Below, piece by piece: positions 27,236-35,960 of a stretch of DNA of 64,000 bases. Source of the stretch: Peptococcaceae bacterium BRH_c8a (lineage in GTDB: Bacteria > Bacillota > Desulfotomaculia > Desulfotomaculales > Desulfallaceae); the NCBI GenBank assembly GCA_000961575.1, contig LADP01000015.1:24607-88606 (forward strand), in the 5' to 3' direction. A program made the position numbers and the translations under genes. The notes beneath the pieces are model-generated. The model worked only from the letters and a program-made list of their open reading frames with translations. It was not told the origin of the DNA and did no database searches. How positions within the stretch are numbered: the stretch's first letter is position 1; every line of letters starts with the position of its first letter.

Positions 27236-28528
27236 TTGGCAGCGGGCTTTTCCTTTATTCATGCTGCGGATCTGCATCTGGACAGCCCCTTTCGGGGCTT
27301 TACAACTTTAGAACATGTCGACGAAGCCACCCGGGACAATATACTGGGCCAGCTGCGGGAGTGCACTTTTACCGCGCTGGACAACATTGTACAAGCCTGC
27401 CTGACGCGAAAGGTAGATTTTCTGGTGCTGGCCGGGGACATCTACGACCTGGCCGACCCAAGTCTACGGGCCCAGCTGCGCTTCCAAAAGGCGCTGCAAC
27501 GGCTGGCCGAGGCACAAATTCCGGTTTTTGTGGCCCACGGTAACCACGACCACCAGTCAGGCCAGCAAGCCGCCCTGGACTGGCCGGCCAACGTGCACTT
27601 TTTTCCCCCCGGTCAGGTTCAGGCATATCCCGTTTTACGCCAGGGCAGCGAGATAGCCCGGGTGTATGGCATTAGTTACCCCCGGCGCGAGGTCACGGAA
27701 AATTACGCTGCTCTGTTCAAGCGGGATTACGACGTGCCTTTTGCCGTGGCGGTGTTGCACTGCAACGTGGGTGGCGGCACCGAACACGCCAACTACGCCC
27801 CCTGCACCCTGAATGACCTGGCTAAATCCGGGTTCGACTACTGGGCTCTGGGCCACGTGCACCGGCGGGCTGTGCTGCAGGAGCGGGTTCCCTGCGTGGT
27901 TTATCCCGGCGTGCCCCAGGGACGTCACCCCCGGGAGACCGGCGCCGGTGGCTGTTACCTGGTGCAGGTAAGCCCCAATGGTGAAATAGGGCTACAATTT
28001 CTAGAGACCGACCCGGTGCGCTGGAAACAGCTACAGGTACCCGTGGAGGACATTACTACAGAACAGCAACTTATAGAACAGCTCATCGACCGACTGGATG
28101 AACTGCGTCGGCAGCATAGCGGGCGTTCCCTGGTGGTACGGCTAGAGCTTGGCGGCCGCAGCCCGCTGCACCGGCGGCTTGGTCAGCCTGGAACCGCCCA
28201 GGGTCTACTAGAGGAATTACGCCGGCATTACGCCGCTTCCGCCGGGCTTTTTCTGTGGCCCGAGTCCCTGCGGGTGGCCACTGCATCTCAAGTAGACATG
28301 GCATCTTTAGAGGGTAGTGCAACCCTGGCCGGTGATCTACTGGCCATTGCCGCCGAGGCTGGTCGTCCCGGTGAACTAAGGGAAAGATTGCAGCAGGCTC
28401 TGGCTCCCCTGCACGAAAAGGCAGGCCGCCAATTTACCCCGCCCGGGGAAGCAGATTTTGACGCCCTGCTCGCCGAGGCCCGGGACACCGCCCTGGATTT
28501 GCTGTTGGGGGAGGATGATGACCGGTGA
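27236..28528 (+). CDS. SbcD/Mre11-like metallophosphoesterase
   Basis: This 430-aa protein has the calcineurin-like phosphoesterase motifs: HAADLHLDSP near residue 9, LAGDIYD near 67, AHGNHDH near 100, then LHCNVGG and WALGHVHRR. This is the SbcD/Mre11/YhaO layout of DNA-repair nucleases. The start is TTG 27236 after AAGGCGGTGA. Its stop overlaps the start of the next gene (GTGA), indicating a complex with the SMC-like ATPase encoded there. The C-terminal ~130 residues would be the ATPase-binding part. Confidence 0.88.
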   Translation: MAAGFSFIHAADLHLDSPFRGFTTLEHVDEATRDNILGQLRECTFTALDNIVQACLTRKVDFLVLAGDIYDLADPSLRAQLRFQKALQRLAEAQIPVFVAHGNHDHQSGQQAALDWPANVHFFPPGQVQAYPVLRQGSEIARVYGISYPRREVTENYAALFKRDYDVPFAVAVLHCNVGGGTEHANYAPCTLNDLAKSGFDYWALGHVHRRAVLQERVPCVVYPGVPQGRHPRETGAGGCYLVQVSPNGEIGLQFLETDPVRWKQLQVPVEDITTEQQLIEQLIDRLDELRRQHSGRSLVVRLELGGRSPLHRRLGQPGTAQGLLEELRRHYAASAGLFLWPESLRVATASQVDMASLEGSATLAGDLLAIAAEAGRPGELRERLQQALAPLHEKAGRQFTPPGEADFDALLAEARDTALDLLLGEDDDR

Positions 28529-30630
28529 GGCTAGCTGGGCTTTACGTGGACGGGTGGGGTATACTGCACGACTTCACTCTGGGAAAAAATGATCTGGGCC
28601 GGGGTTTGAATATTGTTTTCGGGCCCAACGAGGCCGGCAAATCCACTCTGCTGTCTTTCATCCGTGCAATACTTTTTGGTTTTAAGGCCGGGGGCGCGGG
28701 TTACGAGCCGCTGCAGGGCGGACGCCGGGGCGGGCACCTACTGTTGGAGGACGGCCAAGAGCTATACCGGGTGGAACGCTATGGCCGGGGTAAAGGCAAG
28801 GTTACGGTAGAACTACCCGGTGGCGACAAGACTGGGGAAGATTACCTGCGCACCCGCCTTTTGCGGGGCATTGGCCCGGTGCTGTTTAACAATGTTTTCG
28901 CTCTGGGCATGGATGAACTGCGCCGGCTTGACGAGTTGCAAAGGGATGAAATTAGCGCGTACATATACGGGGCAGGCACCGGGGCCAGCCCCCGCCGCCT
29001 GGCTGCCGCCGTGGCGGAACTGGATAAAACAGCGGATAACCTGTTCCGGCCCCGGGGGCGCACTCCGGAGATTAACGAGCTGCTTCATGAGCTGGACAGC
29101 CTGGACCGGAAAATAAAGGGCTTAGAGCAGCAGCCCAAGTGGTACTTTGAGCTGCGGGAAAAGCTTGCGGCATTGGAACAACAGCGTGACACTCTGAAGC
29201 AGGAACTAACCGCGGGCCGCCGGCAGGCCCAACACCTGGGCATCCTGAACAAAGCCCGGGGTCTGTGGGTAGAACTGCTGGAATGCCGGGCCGTACTGCG
29301 TGAACATAATGATGTCAACGTCAATACTAACGCCAATGTAACGGTAGATTTAGGCCAAAAAATTGAGATCCTGGAACAAGCCGCAAGGGATCTGGACAGG
29401 CTGGAAAGCGCCAGCCCTCTATTAGATGAGCGACGGCAGCAACTGGAACAGCTAAAGGGGCGTCTGCACCGGCTGGAGCAGGCGCTGAGCCAGGCTGGTA
29501 GTGGCCGGGTCAGCCCCTGGCCCGCCCTGGCGGCGGTGCTGGTGCTGGGCATCCCGGGCGCCGCCCTGATGTTCCGCGACACTGTGCCGGGTTTGCTGCT
29601 GGCAGGCGCGGGCTTGTTTCTGGCAGTGCTGCTGTGGACCGTACCGTCAGCCCGGGCTGGTGAAAAACGGCGTCGGGAGAAGGAACTTCGTGCAGAACTG
29701 GCGCCGCTGACCGAAGAGCGAACAGCGGTTGAGGCTCAGCTAAACCGGCTGGCTCGGGAGCGGGTCGCGCTGGAGACCGGTCTGCGGCAGGCGGCCTTGA
29801 CCCTCACCGGGCAAGAGAGTCTGGCACGGGAGGATATAACGGCACTGCGGCGGCAGTTGCTGGGCCAACGAGACACCCGCCGCCGGTTGGAAGAATTGCA
29901 CCGTCAGCTTACCGGCATGGCCGGTTCCCCCGCCGAACTGACCCAGATGGAGCGGGAACTGGCCGCTGGGAAGGGCAGCGCCGGCGAATTAGAAAAAATT
30001 CAGGCTGTCCTGGCCGATCTGGAAGAACAGCTGAACCGGCTGGTTGAGCAGGCTGCGGGCGTAAAGAATGAAATGGAAGCGTTGGAAACCGGCGAGGAAC
30101 TTGCTCTGGCCTTGCAGCAGCGGGAAATGCTGCGAGCTAAACTGTCCTCAGCCGCCCGGCAGTGGCACACAGCCGTTCTGGCGCGCACCCTTTTGGATCT
30201 GGCCCGGGAAAAACACGAACAGGAGCGCCAGCCCGCTGTACTGGCCCAGGCCTCGGAGTATATCGGCCCCATGACTGGAGGGCGTTATACCCGGGTGGTG
30301 GCTCCAGTGGGGGCGGCCCAGATGCTGGAAGTGGAAGAGCCCGGCGGCCGCCGGGTACCTGCCCGCGCTTTAAGCCGTGGCGCAGCGGCCCAGCTATACT
30401 TGGCGGTGCGGCTGGCCCTGGCCCGCCACCTGGGCACCGTGCTTACTCCCATGCCCATAATCCTGGACGACGTAACGGTAGACTTCGACGCCAGTCGCCT
30501 GCTGGGCGCGCTACAGGTGCTGGCCCGGGTAGCCCAAGAACAGCAGGTGTTACTGTTCACCTGCCACCAGCACATTCTAACCGGCGCCCGGGAACAAGCC
30601 CCCGGCGCCGCACAAATCAAACTTCTTTAA
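28525..30630 (+). CDS. YhaN/SbcC-like AAA ATPase
   Basis: The 701-aa protein has an N-terminal ABC-type half with Walker A GPNEAGKSTLL, a central coiled coil (about residues 165-600), interrupted by a hydrophobic pair of helices (about 330-375), and a C-terminal half with signature ALSRGAAAQLYLAVRLAL and Walker B IILDDVTVDFD. This matches YhaN, the SbcC/Rad50-like partner of YhaO; the internal membrane segment is typical of YhaN and suggests membrane association. Starts at GTG 28525 overlapping the nuclease stop. Confidence 0.85.
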   Translation: MRLAGLYVDGWGILHDFTLGKNDLGRGLNIVFGPNEAGKSTLLSFIRAILFGFKAGGAGYEPLQGGRRGGHLLLEDGQELYRVERYGRGKGKVTVELPGGDKTGEDYLRTRLLRGIGPVLFNNVFALGMDELRRLDELQRDEISAYIYGAGTGASPRRLAAAVAELDKTADNLFRPRGRTPEINELLHELDSLDRKIKGLEQQPKWYFELREKLAALEQQRDTLKQELTAGRRQAQHLGILNKARGLWVELLECRAVLREHNDVNVNTNANVTVDLGQKIEILEQAARDLDRLESASPLLDERRQQLEQLKGRLHRLEQALSQAGSGRVSPWPALAAVLVLGIPGAALMFRDTVPGLLLAGAGLFLAVLLWTVPSARAGEKRRREKELRAELAPLTEERTAVEAQLNRLARERVALETGLRQAALTLTGQESLAREDITALRRQLLGQRDTRRRLEELHRQLTGMAGSPAELTQMERELAAGKGSAGELEKIQAVLADLEEQLNRLVEQAAGVKNEMEALETGEELALALQQREMLRAKLSSAARQWHTAVLARTLLDLAREKHEQERQPAVLAQASEYIGPMTGGRYTRVVAPVGAAQMLEVEEPGGRRVPARALSRGAAAQLYLAVRLALARHLGTVLTPMPIILDDVTVDFDASRLLGALQVLARVAQEQQVLLFTCHQHILTGAREQAPGAAQIKLL

Positions 30631-30650
30631 GTTGCGTATTTTGCAGCTTT

Positions 30651-30672
30651 CAACTTGCAACACCTGGCACCA
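30651..30672. repeat. Repeat family B, partial copy
   Basis: CAACTTGCAACACCTGGCACC lies between the convergent YhaN-like and SNF2 genes. Confidence 0.7.
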
Positions 30673-30692
30673 AAGCGAAGAATCTTTCTTAT

Positions 30693-33600
30693 TTACAAAA
30701 ACAATTCCCGAATTTCTTGTTCGGTCATTTTAGTGAGCATTGTTTCACCGGGCTGGATAACCGACTCAATCATGGCTTTTTTCTTTTGCTGCAGAGCATA
30801 AATTTTTTCTTCAATGGTACCCCTGGTAATCAGCTTGATCACCTGAACCGAATGCTGCTGCCCGATACGATAAGCGCGGTCGGTGGCCTGTTCTTCCACG
30901 GCCGGGTTCCACCACGGGTCATAGTGGATTACCATGTCGGCACCGGTTAAATTTAAACCCGTTCCCCCGGCTTTCAAGGAAATCAAAAAGGTGTCTCTTG
31001 CTCCCTCGTTAAAAGCGTGTACCATTTTACCCCGGTTTTCCATCTTGGTGGCACCGTCCAGATAGAAGTAGGCTATTTGTTCTGTGTCCAGGTAGTTCCG
31101 GATGATTTCCAGCATGCTGGTGAACTGCGAGAACAGCAGTATCCGGTGGCCGCTTTCTATGGCATCTCCCATTATTTCTCTTAAATACAGCAGCTTGCCG
31201 CTGTCTCCCTGGTAGTCTTCCAGGAAAGTGGCCGGGTGGCAGCAAATCTGGCGCAGTCTGGTTAACAGGGCTAAGATTTTAATCTGACTTTTTTCAAATC
31301 CCCGGGCGGCTATGGTTGCTTCAATTTCGCCCTTGGCCTTCTGCAGATAGGCCAAATAAACCATTTTTTGATCCTCGGTTAAATCAGTCAGTACTTTGCT
31401 TTCAATTTTGGGAGGCAGCTCCTGCAGCACATCCTTTTTCATGCGCCGCAGTATGAAGGGGGTGATTTGCTTTTGCAGTTCTCTCAGAGCCATTGGGTTC
31501 TGGTCTTTAACAATGGGCCGCTCATATTTTTTCATAAATTTTTGGTTCGTTAACAGATAACCGCGCATGGCAAAATCAAATATAGACCACAGTTCGGTAA
31601 GGCTGTTTTCCAGGGGCGTGCCGGTTAAGGCGAAATATCCCCGGGCCTTAATTATCTTTACCGCTTTGGCGCCCAGCGAGTGGGGGTTTTTAATCTGCTG
31701 CGCTTCGTCCAAGAAACAGTAGCCAAACTCCAAATCTTTGTACAGTTCCACATCCCGGCGGATTAAGGCGTAGGAAGTGACCACCAGGTCGGCCTGCTGG
31801 GCCTCTTGCAACAGAATCTCCCGTTCTCCAGGGAGGCCGGAAACCACCATTACCTTCATGCCGGGGGCGAATTTCCGGGCTTCTTCCTGCCAGTTGTAGA
31901 CCACCGAGGTGGGGGCAATCACCAGCGCGGGCGCCGGCACCCGCTCTTTTTCGGACAAGATAAAAGCAATGGCCTGGATGGTTTTGCCCAACCCCATGTC
32001 ATCCGCCAATATTCCACCCATGCCGTACATGGCCAGCGTTTTTAACCATTTGAACCCGGTTTTCTGGTAATCACGCAGCACGCCGTTAAAGCTTGGCGGG
32101 ATGGTAAATTCCATATCCCGCGGTTCATTGATGTTTTGTACCAACCGCTTGAAGGCCGGGTTTCTATCGAACCGCAGGTTGGATTCCCGCAAACAGCGGT
32201 CTATATACAGCGCCCGGTACCCTGGTATGGCAAGCGTTTTTTTGGCCAGTTCGCGCGGTGCAATGTCCAGCGCGTCAATCATTTGCATGGCCTGCTCCAG
32301 GTTTGAATCCGGCGTGTCCAGCGGTAAAAATGAGCCGTCCTTTAAGCGGTAATATTTTTTTTTCTCGCGTAGCGATTGGAAAATACCACCCAGCTCGGCA
32401 ACGTCAATACCTTCCAGATCAAAGGAAAACTCCAGCATCCCGTTGTCCTCGTTCAGGCGGACGCCCCCGGTGAGAACCGCCGCACTCCTGGTACGCATAC
32501 TGCGAAAGCTTTCGGAATAAAAAACTTCGGCCCGGGCCTGCACTTCGGGCAGCATATGACATACAAACTGGTAGACCGCTTCGTCCTCTTTTAAATATAG
32601 ATTTCCGTTCAGGGTGCGAAACTCCGCTTTCTCGAACAGGTTGGTGATGGCTCTTTCACCTTCGGCGTCGCGAACCAGTATTTTGCCTCCTGCCTGGAGG
32701 CCCGGCCCGCCGGCAAAGGGGTTAAATTGTATTTCACCGTAACCAAACTCAACTCTAGCCGTAACTGCGTCGTCCTCTTTATCCAGGTAAACTTTAACGT
32801 GTAAATTAGCCTCATGCAATATTTCTTTAACCTCAGTTGCAATTTGCACTTCCCCAATTTGCTTCAATATCGGCAGCAATTCCCCGACTAAACGTTCTTT
32901 TTGGTGGGTGGAAAAAGAGACGCCGGCGGGGGACTGCAATAAAGCTTTCAAAAAAGGTAAAAAGAATTTATTTTGCCGGTCCGAAAGTTTGTAAACCTTG
33001 CCTTCCAGGAAAAAATACTCTCCATCTTCCAGCAGGGGAAACAGTTTAATCTTCTGCCATTGCAAAAGCAGGTCGTCCTTGCTTTTACCCAGTGTAAAAT
33101 GGAGCGGCAGATCCTGTTCCACAATCATCACATCTTTGTGTTCAGCTTCATTTAGTTTTAAATTGAATTCATGAGCATGGGCATGCAAAATCGAAAGCAA
33201 TCTTTTAGCCGCTGCCGGAGTTAAAAAGACGTGTTTGCCTTTGAACAGTTTTTCCTGGCCGTTTGACCAACGCGATGACCAGGGATCCTTGATTTGTTCC
33301 TCCATTTCATACAACTCATGCAGCAGGCTGATAATGGGCTTGTCCCCGGGTTGGAATTCGTGCGTATCCGGGTCTAGAGTAAACTGCTTGCCGAATTCGA
33401 TGATCCCCCCGTTGTGGGCGACCTCAACCAGGTGCTTAACGTTTTTAACAACGTAAGGCTTTTTCTCACCCAGGCGCAAAGAAAGGGCTGAAACCGGTTT
33501 GCGCATATAGTGCCTGGTTTCATGATATATTTCCAGGGTTATTTCCAGGTTGATGGGCCTTTTTGACGGCGTGTTCAGGTGATACTCGAAATAATCAAGT

Positions 33601-33953
33601 ATCTCATCCGCCGGCTGTAAACTAGCATCTATTCCATTGGCTTTATCCGCCGCCTGTACGATTTTGTACCTGTGTTGGCAAGCCTTTAAAAGGGCGACAA
33701 TATGCTTACAGGCCCCGTTGTACTGGAAATAGGCGGGGCAGTCGCAGGACATGTAAATTACTTCCCCTGTTTTTGAAAAGCCAACGTCTACTTCGTAATC
33801 ATCACTGCCCACAACTACGGCAGAAACGCTTAAGTCTTCCTCGCCAGGCCCAATATCGGTCACCCGGTTGGATCGATAATAGGCCAGGCCTTTGTTAAAA
33901 ACCCGTTCGTTTGTCGCCAGTTCCTTGATCATCCCATCAGTTATGGTAAACAT
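30693..33953 (-). CDS. SNF2-family helicase with SWIM zinc finger
   Basis: This 1086-aa protein begins with a SWIM-type zinc finger (CDCPAYFQYNGACKH, about residues 70-85), followed by a bacterial SNF2-associated domain (about 100-600) and a C-terminal SNF2 ATPase: Walker A DDMGLGKTIQA, DEAQ box, FALTGTPLEN (motif III), FSQFTSMLEI, and motif VI ATDRAYRIGQ. These enzymes translocate on double-stranded DNA or remodel nucleoprotein; the bacterial role is mostly unknown, often DNA repair or transcription recycling. ATG 33953 follows GCGGGGGG. It is transcribed convergently with the YhaN-like gene. Confidence 0.93.
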   Translation of the reverse strand: MFTITDGMIKELATNERVFNKGLAYYRSNRVTDIGPGEEDLSVSAVVVGSDDYEVDVGFSKTGEVIYMSCDCPAYFQYNGACKHIVALLKACQHRYKIVQAADKANGIDASLQPADEILDYFEYHLNTPSKRPINLEITLEIYHETRHYMRKPVSALSLRLGEKKPYVVKNVKHLVEVAHNGGIIEFGKQFTLDPDTHEFQPGDKPIISLLHELYEMEEQIKDPWSSRWSNGQEKLFKGKHVFLTPAAAKRLLSILHAHAHEFNLKLNEAEHKDVMIVEQDLPLHFTLGKSKDDLLLQWQKIKLFPLLEDGEYFFLEGKVYKLSDRQNKFFLPFLKALLQSPAGVSFSTHQKERLVGELLPILKQIGEVQIATEVKEILHEANLHVKVYLDKEDDAVTARVEFGYGEIQFNPFAGGPGLQAGGKILVRDAEGERAITNLFEKAEFRTLNGNLYLKEDEAVYQFVCHMLPEVQARAEVFYSESFRSMRTRSAAVLTGGVRLNEDNGMLEFSFDLEGIDVAELGGIFQSLREKKKYYRLKDGSFLPLDTPDSNLEQAMQMIDALDIAPRELAKKTLAIPGYRALYIDRCLRESNLRFDRNPAFKRLVQNINEPRDMEFTIPPSFNGVLRDYQKTGFKWLKTLAMYGMGGILADDMGLGKTIQAIAFILSEKERVPAPALVIAPTSVVYNWQEEARKFAPGMKVMVVSGLPGEREILLQEAQQADLVVTSYALIRRDVELYKDLEFGYCFLDEAQQIKNPHSLGAKAVKIIKARGYFALTGTPLENSLTELWSIFDFAMRGYLLTNQKFMKKYERPIVKDQNPMALRELQKQITPFILRRMKKDVLQELPPKIESKVLTDLTEDQKMVYLAYLQKAKGEIEATIAARGFEKSQIKILALLTRLRQICCHPATFLEDYQGDSGKLLYLREIMGDAIESGHRILLFSQFTSMLEIIRNYLDTEQIAYFYLDGATKMENRGKMVHAFNEGARDTFLISLKAGGTGLNLTGADMVIHYDPWWNPAVEEQATDRAYRIGQQHSVQVIKLITRGTIEEKIYALQQKKKAMIESVIQPGETMLTKMTEQEIRELFL

Positions 33954-34206
33954 AAACCCCCCGCGCTAACGATGTAAATTCTATCCGGTGTTCTGTCTAT
34001 TATATTCTACAGAAAAACGAAACAAATTTCGAGTATCTATACCACCATCTACCGGCATTACGAACCGAACGCCGGCGAGGAGGCCGGCATACCATATACA
34101 AGAGTCATAAATATTGCATATGAATATTTATTTACTATAATTTTACACAATTCCAAGTGTTTCTAAAAAAGTACAATTGCGCAATTCCCTCAAACCGCAT
34201 CTTAAA

Positions 34207-34236
34207 TTGACATCACCGCCCCTGGGCGCATATAAT
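34207..34236 (+). promoter_or_regulatory. Consensus sigma-A promoter of glmM-glmS
   Basis: TTGACA (34207-34212) and TATAAT (34231-34236) are both perfect consensus hexamers with an 18-bp spacer. Start of transcription would be near 34243, about 30 bases before the glmM ATG. The rest of 33954-34206 shows only a GCCGGC-type hairpin and AT-rich sequence. Confidence 0.88.
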
Positions 34237-34273
34237 TAGGGGTGTTTATTGTTAGCGGGAGGTAGTTTTATCT

Positions 34274-35605
34274 ATGACACGGTTATTCGGCACCGATGGC
34301 GTCCGCGGCGTGGCTAACCGCGATCTCACCCCGGAATTGGCCTTTAAACTGGGCCGGGCCGGGGCGTACGTGATGGCCAGAAGCGGAAGCGGTCGCATGG
34401 TGGTGGGCCGGGATACCCGGATTTCCGGGGACATGCTGCAGGCCGCCCTGTCCGCCGGCATCTGCTCTGCCGGTGTAGATGTGCTTAATGTGGGCGTTAT
34501 CCCCACCCCGGCGGTGGCGCTGTTAACCAGGGATCTGGGCGCCGATGGGGGCGTGGTCATCTCGGCTTCGCACAACCCGGTGGAAGATAACGGCATTAAA
34601 TTCTTCGGTCCCAGCGGCTTTAAGCTGTCCGACGCCAAAGAGCGGCTAATCGAGGAAATGCTGGCCGACCCCACCCATGAGGTACCCACCCCGGTGGGCG
34701 TGAACGTGGGCAGAATCCAGCGGGTGCCCGATGCCGATGACCGTTACGTGGCCTTCCTCAAGCAAACAATAAACTTGGATCTAAAAGGCTTGAAAGTAGT
34801 GGTAGACTGCGCCAACGGTGCGGCATATCGGGTAGCCCCCCGGGTACTACAGGAACTGGGTGCCGATGTGGTGCCTGTGTTTAACACCCCTGACGGGGTG
34901 AACATCAACAGCGGTTGCGGCTCCACCCATCCTAATGACCTGCGGCAAACAGTAATCCGTACCGGCGCCCACTTGGGTCTGGCCCACGACGGGGATGCCG
35001 ACCGGCTAATCGCCGTGGATCACCGGGGCGAACTGGTGGACGGCGACCAAATCATGGTTATGTGTGCCCGGCACTTGAAAGCTCAGAACAGGTTGCCCAA
35101 GAACACACTGGTGGTCACCGTCATGAGCAACATGGGACTGCATATCGCCATGCGGGAAGCGGGCATTGAAGTGGCTCAAACCGCGGTGGGCGACCGCTAC
35201 GTGCTGGAAGAACTGCTGCGCACCGGCGCCACCTTTGGCGGCGAACAGTCGGGCCATATTTTGTATCTGGACTACAGTCCCACCGGTGACGGCATCCTTA
35301 CTGCTCTGCAGCTTCTTGCAGTGGTACAGTCCACCGGACGCAGTCTGGCGGATCTAGCCGCCCAAATGGAACGTCTGCCCCAGCTGCTGGAAAACGTGAA
35401 GGTGGGCAACAAACACCGGGTAATGTCCAGCCCAGAATTGGCCCGTGCAATTAAGGAAGCGGAAAAACATCTGGACGGCCAGGGTCGTGTACTGGTACGC
35501 CCCTCGGGCACCGAATCCCTGGTCCGGGTAATGGCCGAATGTCGGGACGAAAACCAAATGCGGCAGGTGGTACAGGAACTGGTTGAACTGGTGCAGGGTC
35601 TGTAA
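34274..35605 (+). CDS. glmM: Phosphoglucosamine mutase
   Basis: GlmM (443 aa) converts glucosamine-6-phosphate to glucosamine-1-phosphate for peptidoglycan precursors. It begins [20 protein letters not shown]; the phosphoserine loop is [14 protein letters not shown] (Ser about residue 100), the metal loop is [12 protein letters not shown], the sugar loop GEQSGHILY and the phosphate loop [15 protein letters not shown] 34274 follows GGGAGGTAG. It is promoted independently here, separated from cdaA-cdaR by genes 24.9-34.0 kb, and leads into the glmS leader. Confidence 0.96.
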   Translation: MTRLFGTDGVRGVANRDLTPELAFKLGRAGAYVMARSGSGRMVVGRDTRISGDMLQAALSAGICSAGVDVLNVGVIPTPAVALLTRDLGADGGVVISASHNPVEDNGIKFFGPSGFKLSDAKERLIEEMLADPTHEVPTPVGVNVGRIQRVPDADDRYVAFLKQTINLDLKGLKVVVDCANGAAYRVAPRVLQELGADVVPVFNTPDGVNINSGCGSTHPNDLRQTVIRTGAHLGLAHDGDADRLIAVDHRGELVDGDQIMVMCARHLKAQNRLPKNTLVVTVMSNMGLHIAMREAGIEVAQTAVGDRYVLEELLRTGATFGGEQSGHILYLDYSPTGDGILTALQLLAVVQSTGRSLADLAAQMERLPQLLENVKVGNKHRVMSSPELARAIKEAEKHLDGQGRVLVRPSGTESLVRVMAECRDENQMRQVVQELVELVQGL

Positions 35606-35662
35606 CAGGCCCAATCGGAAGTACGGAATTATTTTTAAACATGAAAATTAGGAGGTGACCCG

Positions 35663-35704
35663 ATGCCGCCGGAGGAGAACGGCGGAACCTTAAGTAAAAA
35701 CTGA
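35663..35704 (+). CDS. 13-codon leader ORF before the glmS ribozyme
   Basis: AGGAGGTGACC lies just before ATG 35663; the frame MPPEENGGTLSKN stops at 35702-35704, nine bases before the ribozyme cleavage site. The same bases form a hairpin CCGCCG-GAGGAGAA-CGGCGG. It is either a translated leader peptide or a chance ORF over a regulatory hairpin. Confidence 0.35.
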   Translation: MPPEENGGTLSKN

Positions 35705-35850
35705 ATCTTTCAAGCGCCAGAACCCGGCGTGTTGCCGGGTTGACGAGGAGGGAGTTTAATCGAGTTTTTCGGCGGATGCTCCCCGGTCGGCCACGACCGT
35801 AAAAGGTACTACAAAACCAGCGGGTAACCGCAGGGACAAAGGGTGCCTGG
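35705..35850 (+). promoter_or_regulatory. glmS ribozyme
   Basis: The leader contains the ribozyme core: cleavage-site context CAA/GCGCCAGAACCC (cut between 35713 and 35714), GTTGACGAGGAGGGAGTTTAATCGA, TTTTCGGCGGATGCTCCCCGG and the downstream pseudoknot region ending near ACAAAGGG. In this class glucosamine-6-phosphate acts as cofactor for self-cleavage, lowering glmS mRNA. Position directly upstream of glmS confirms the assignment. Confidence 0.96.
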
Positions 35851-35883
35851 TGGCCAGATCATTGGCATATATATACCTATAAG

Positions 35884-35917
35884 CCGTCAATTAAGGTATG
35901 CCTTGTGACGGTATTTT
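35884..35917 (+). terminator. Terminator-like hairpin between ribozyme and glmS
   Basis: CCGTCA-ATT-AAGG-TATG-CCTT-G-TGACGG (35885-35911) is followed by TATTTTTATT and, after a few bases, TTTTTT. It could attenuate glmS transcription or stabilise the RNA. Confidence 0.5.
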
Positions 35918-35960
35918 TATTGCCTTTTTTAAAATTGAAATGTAACGGAGGACTAAATAT

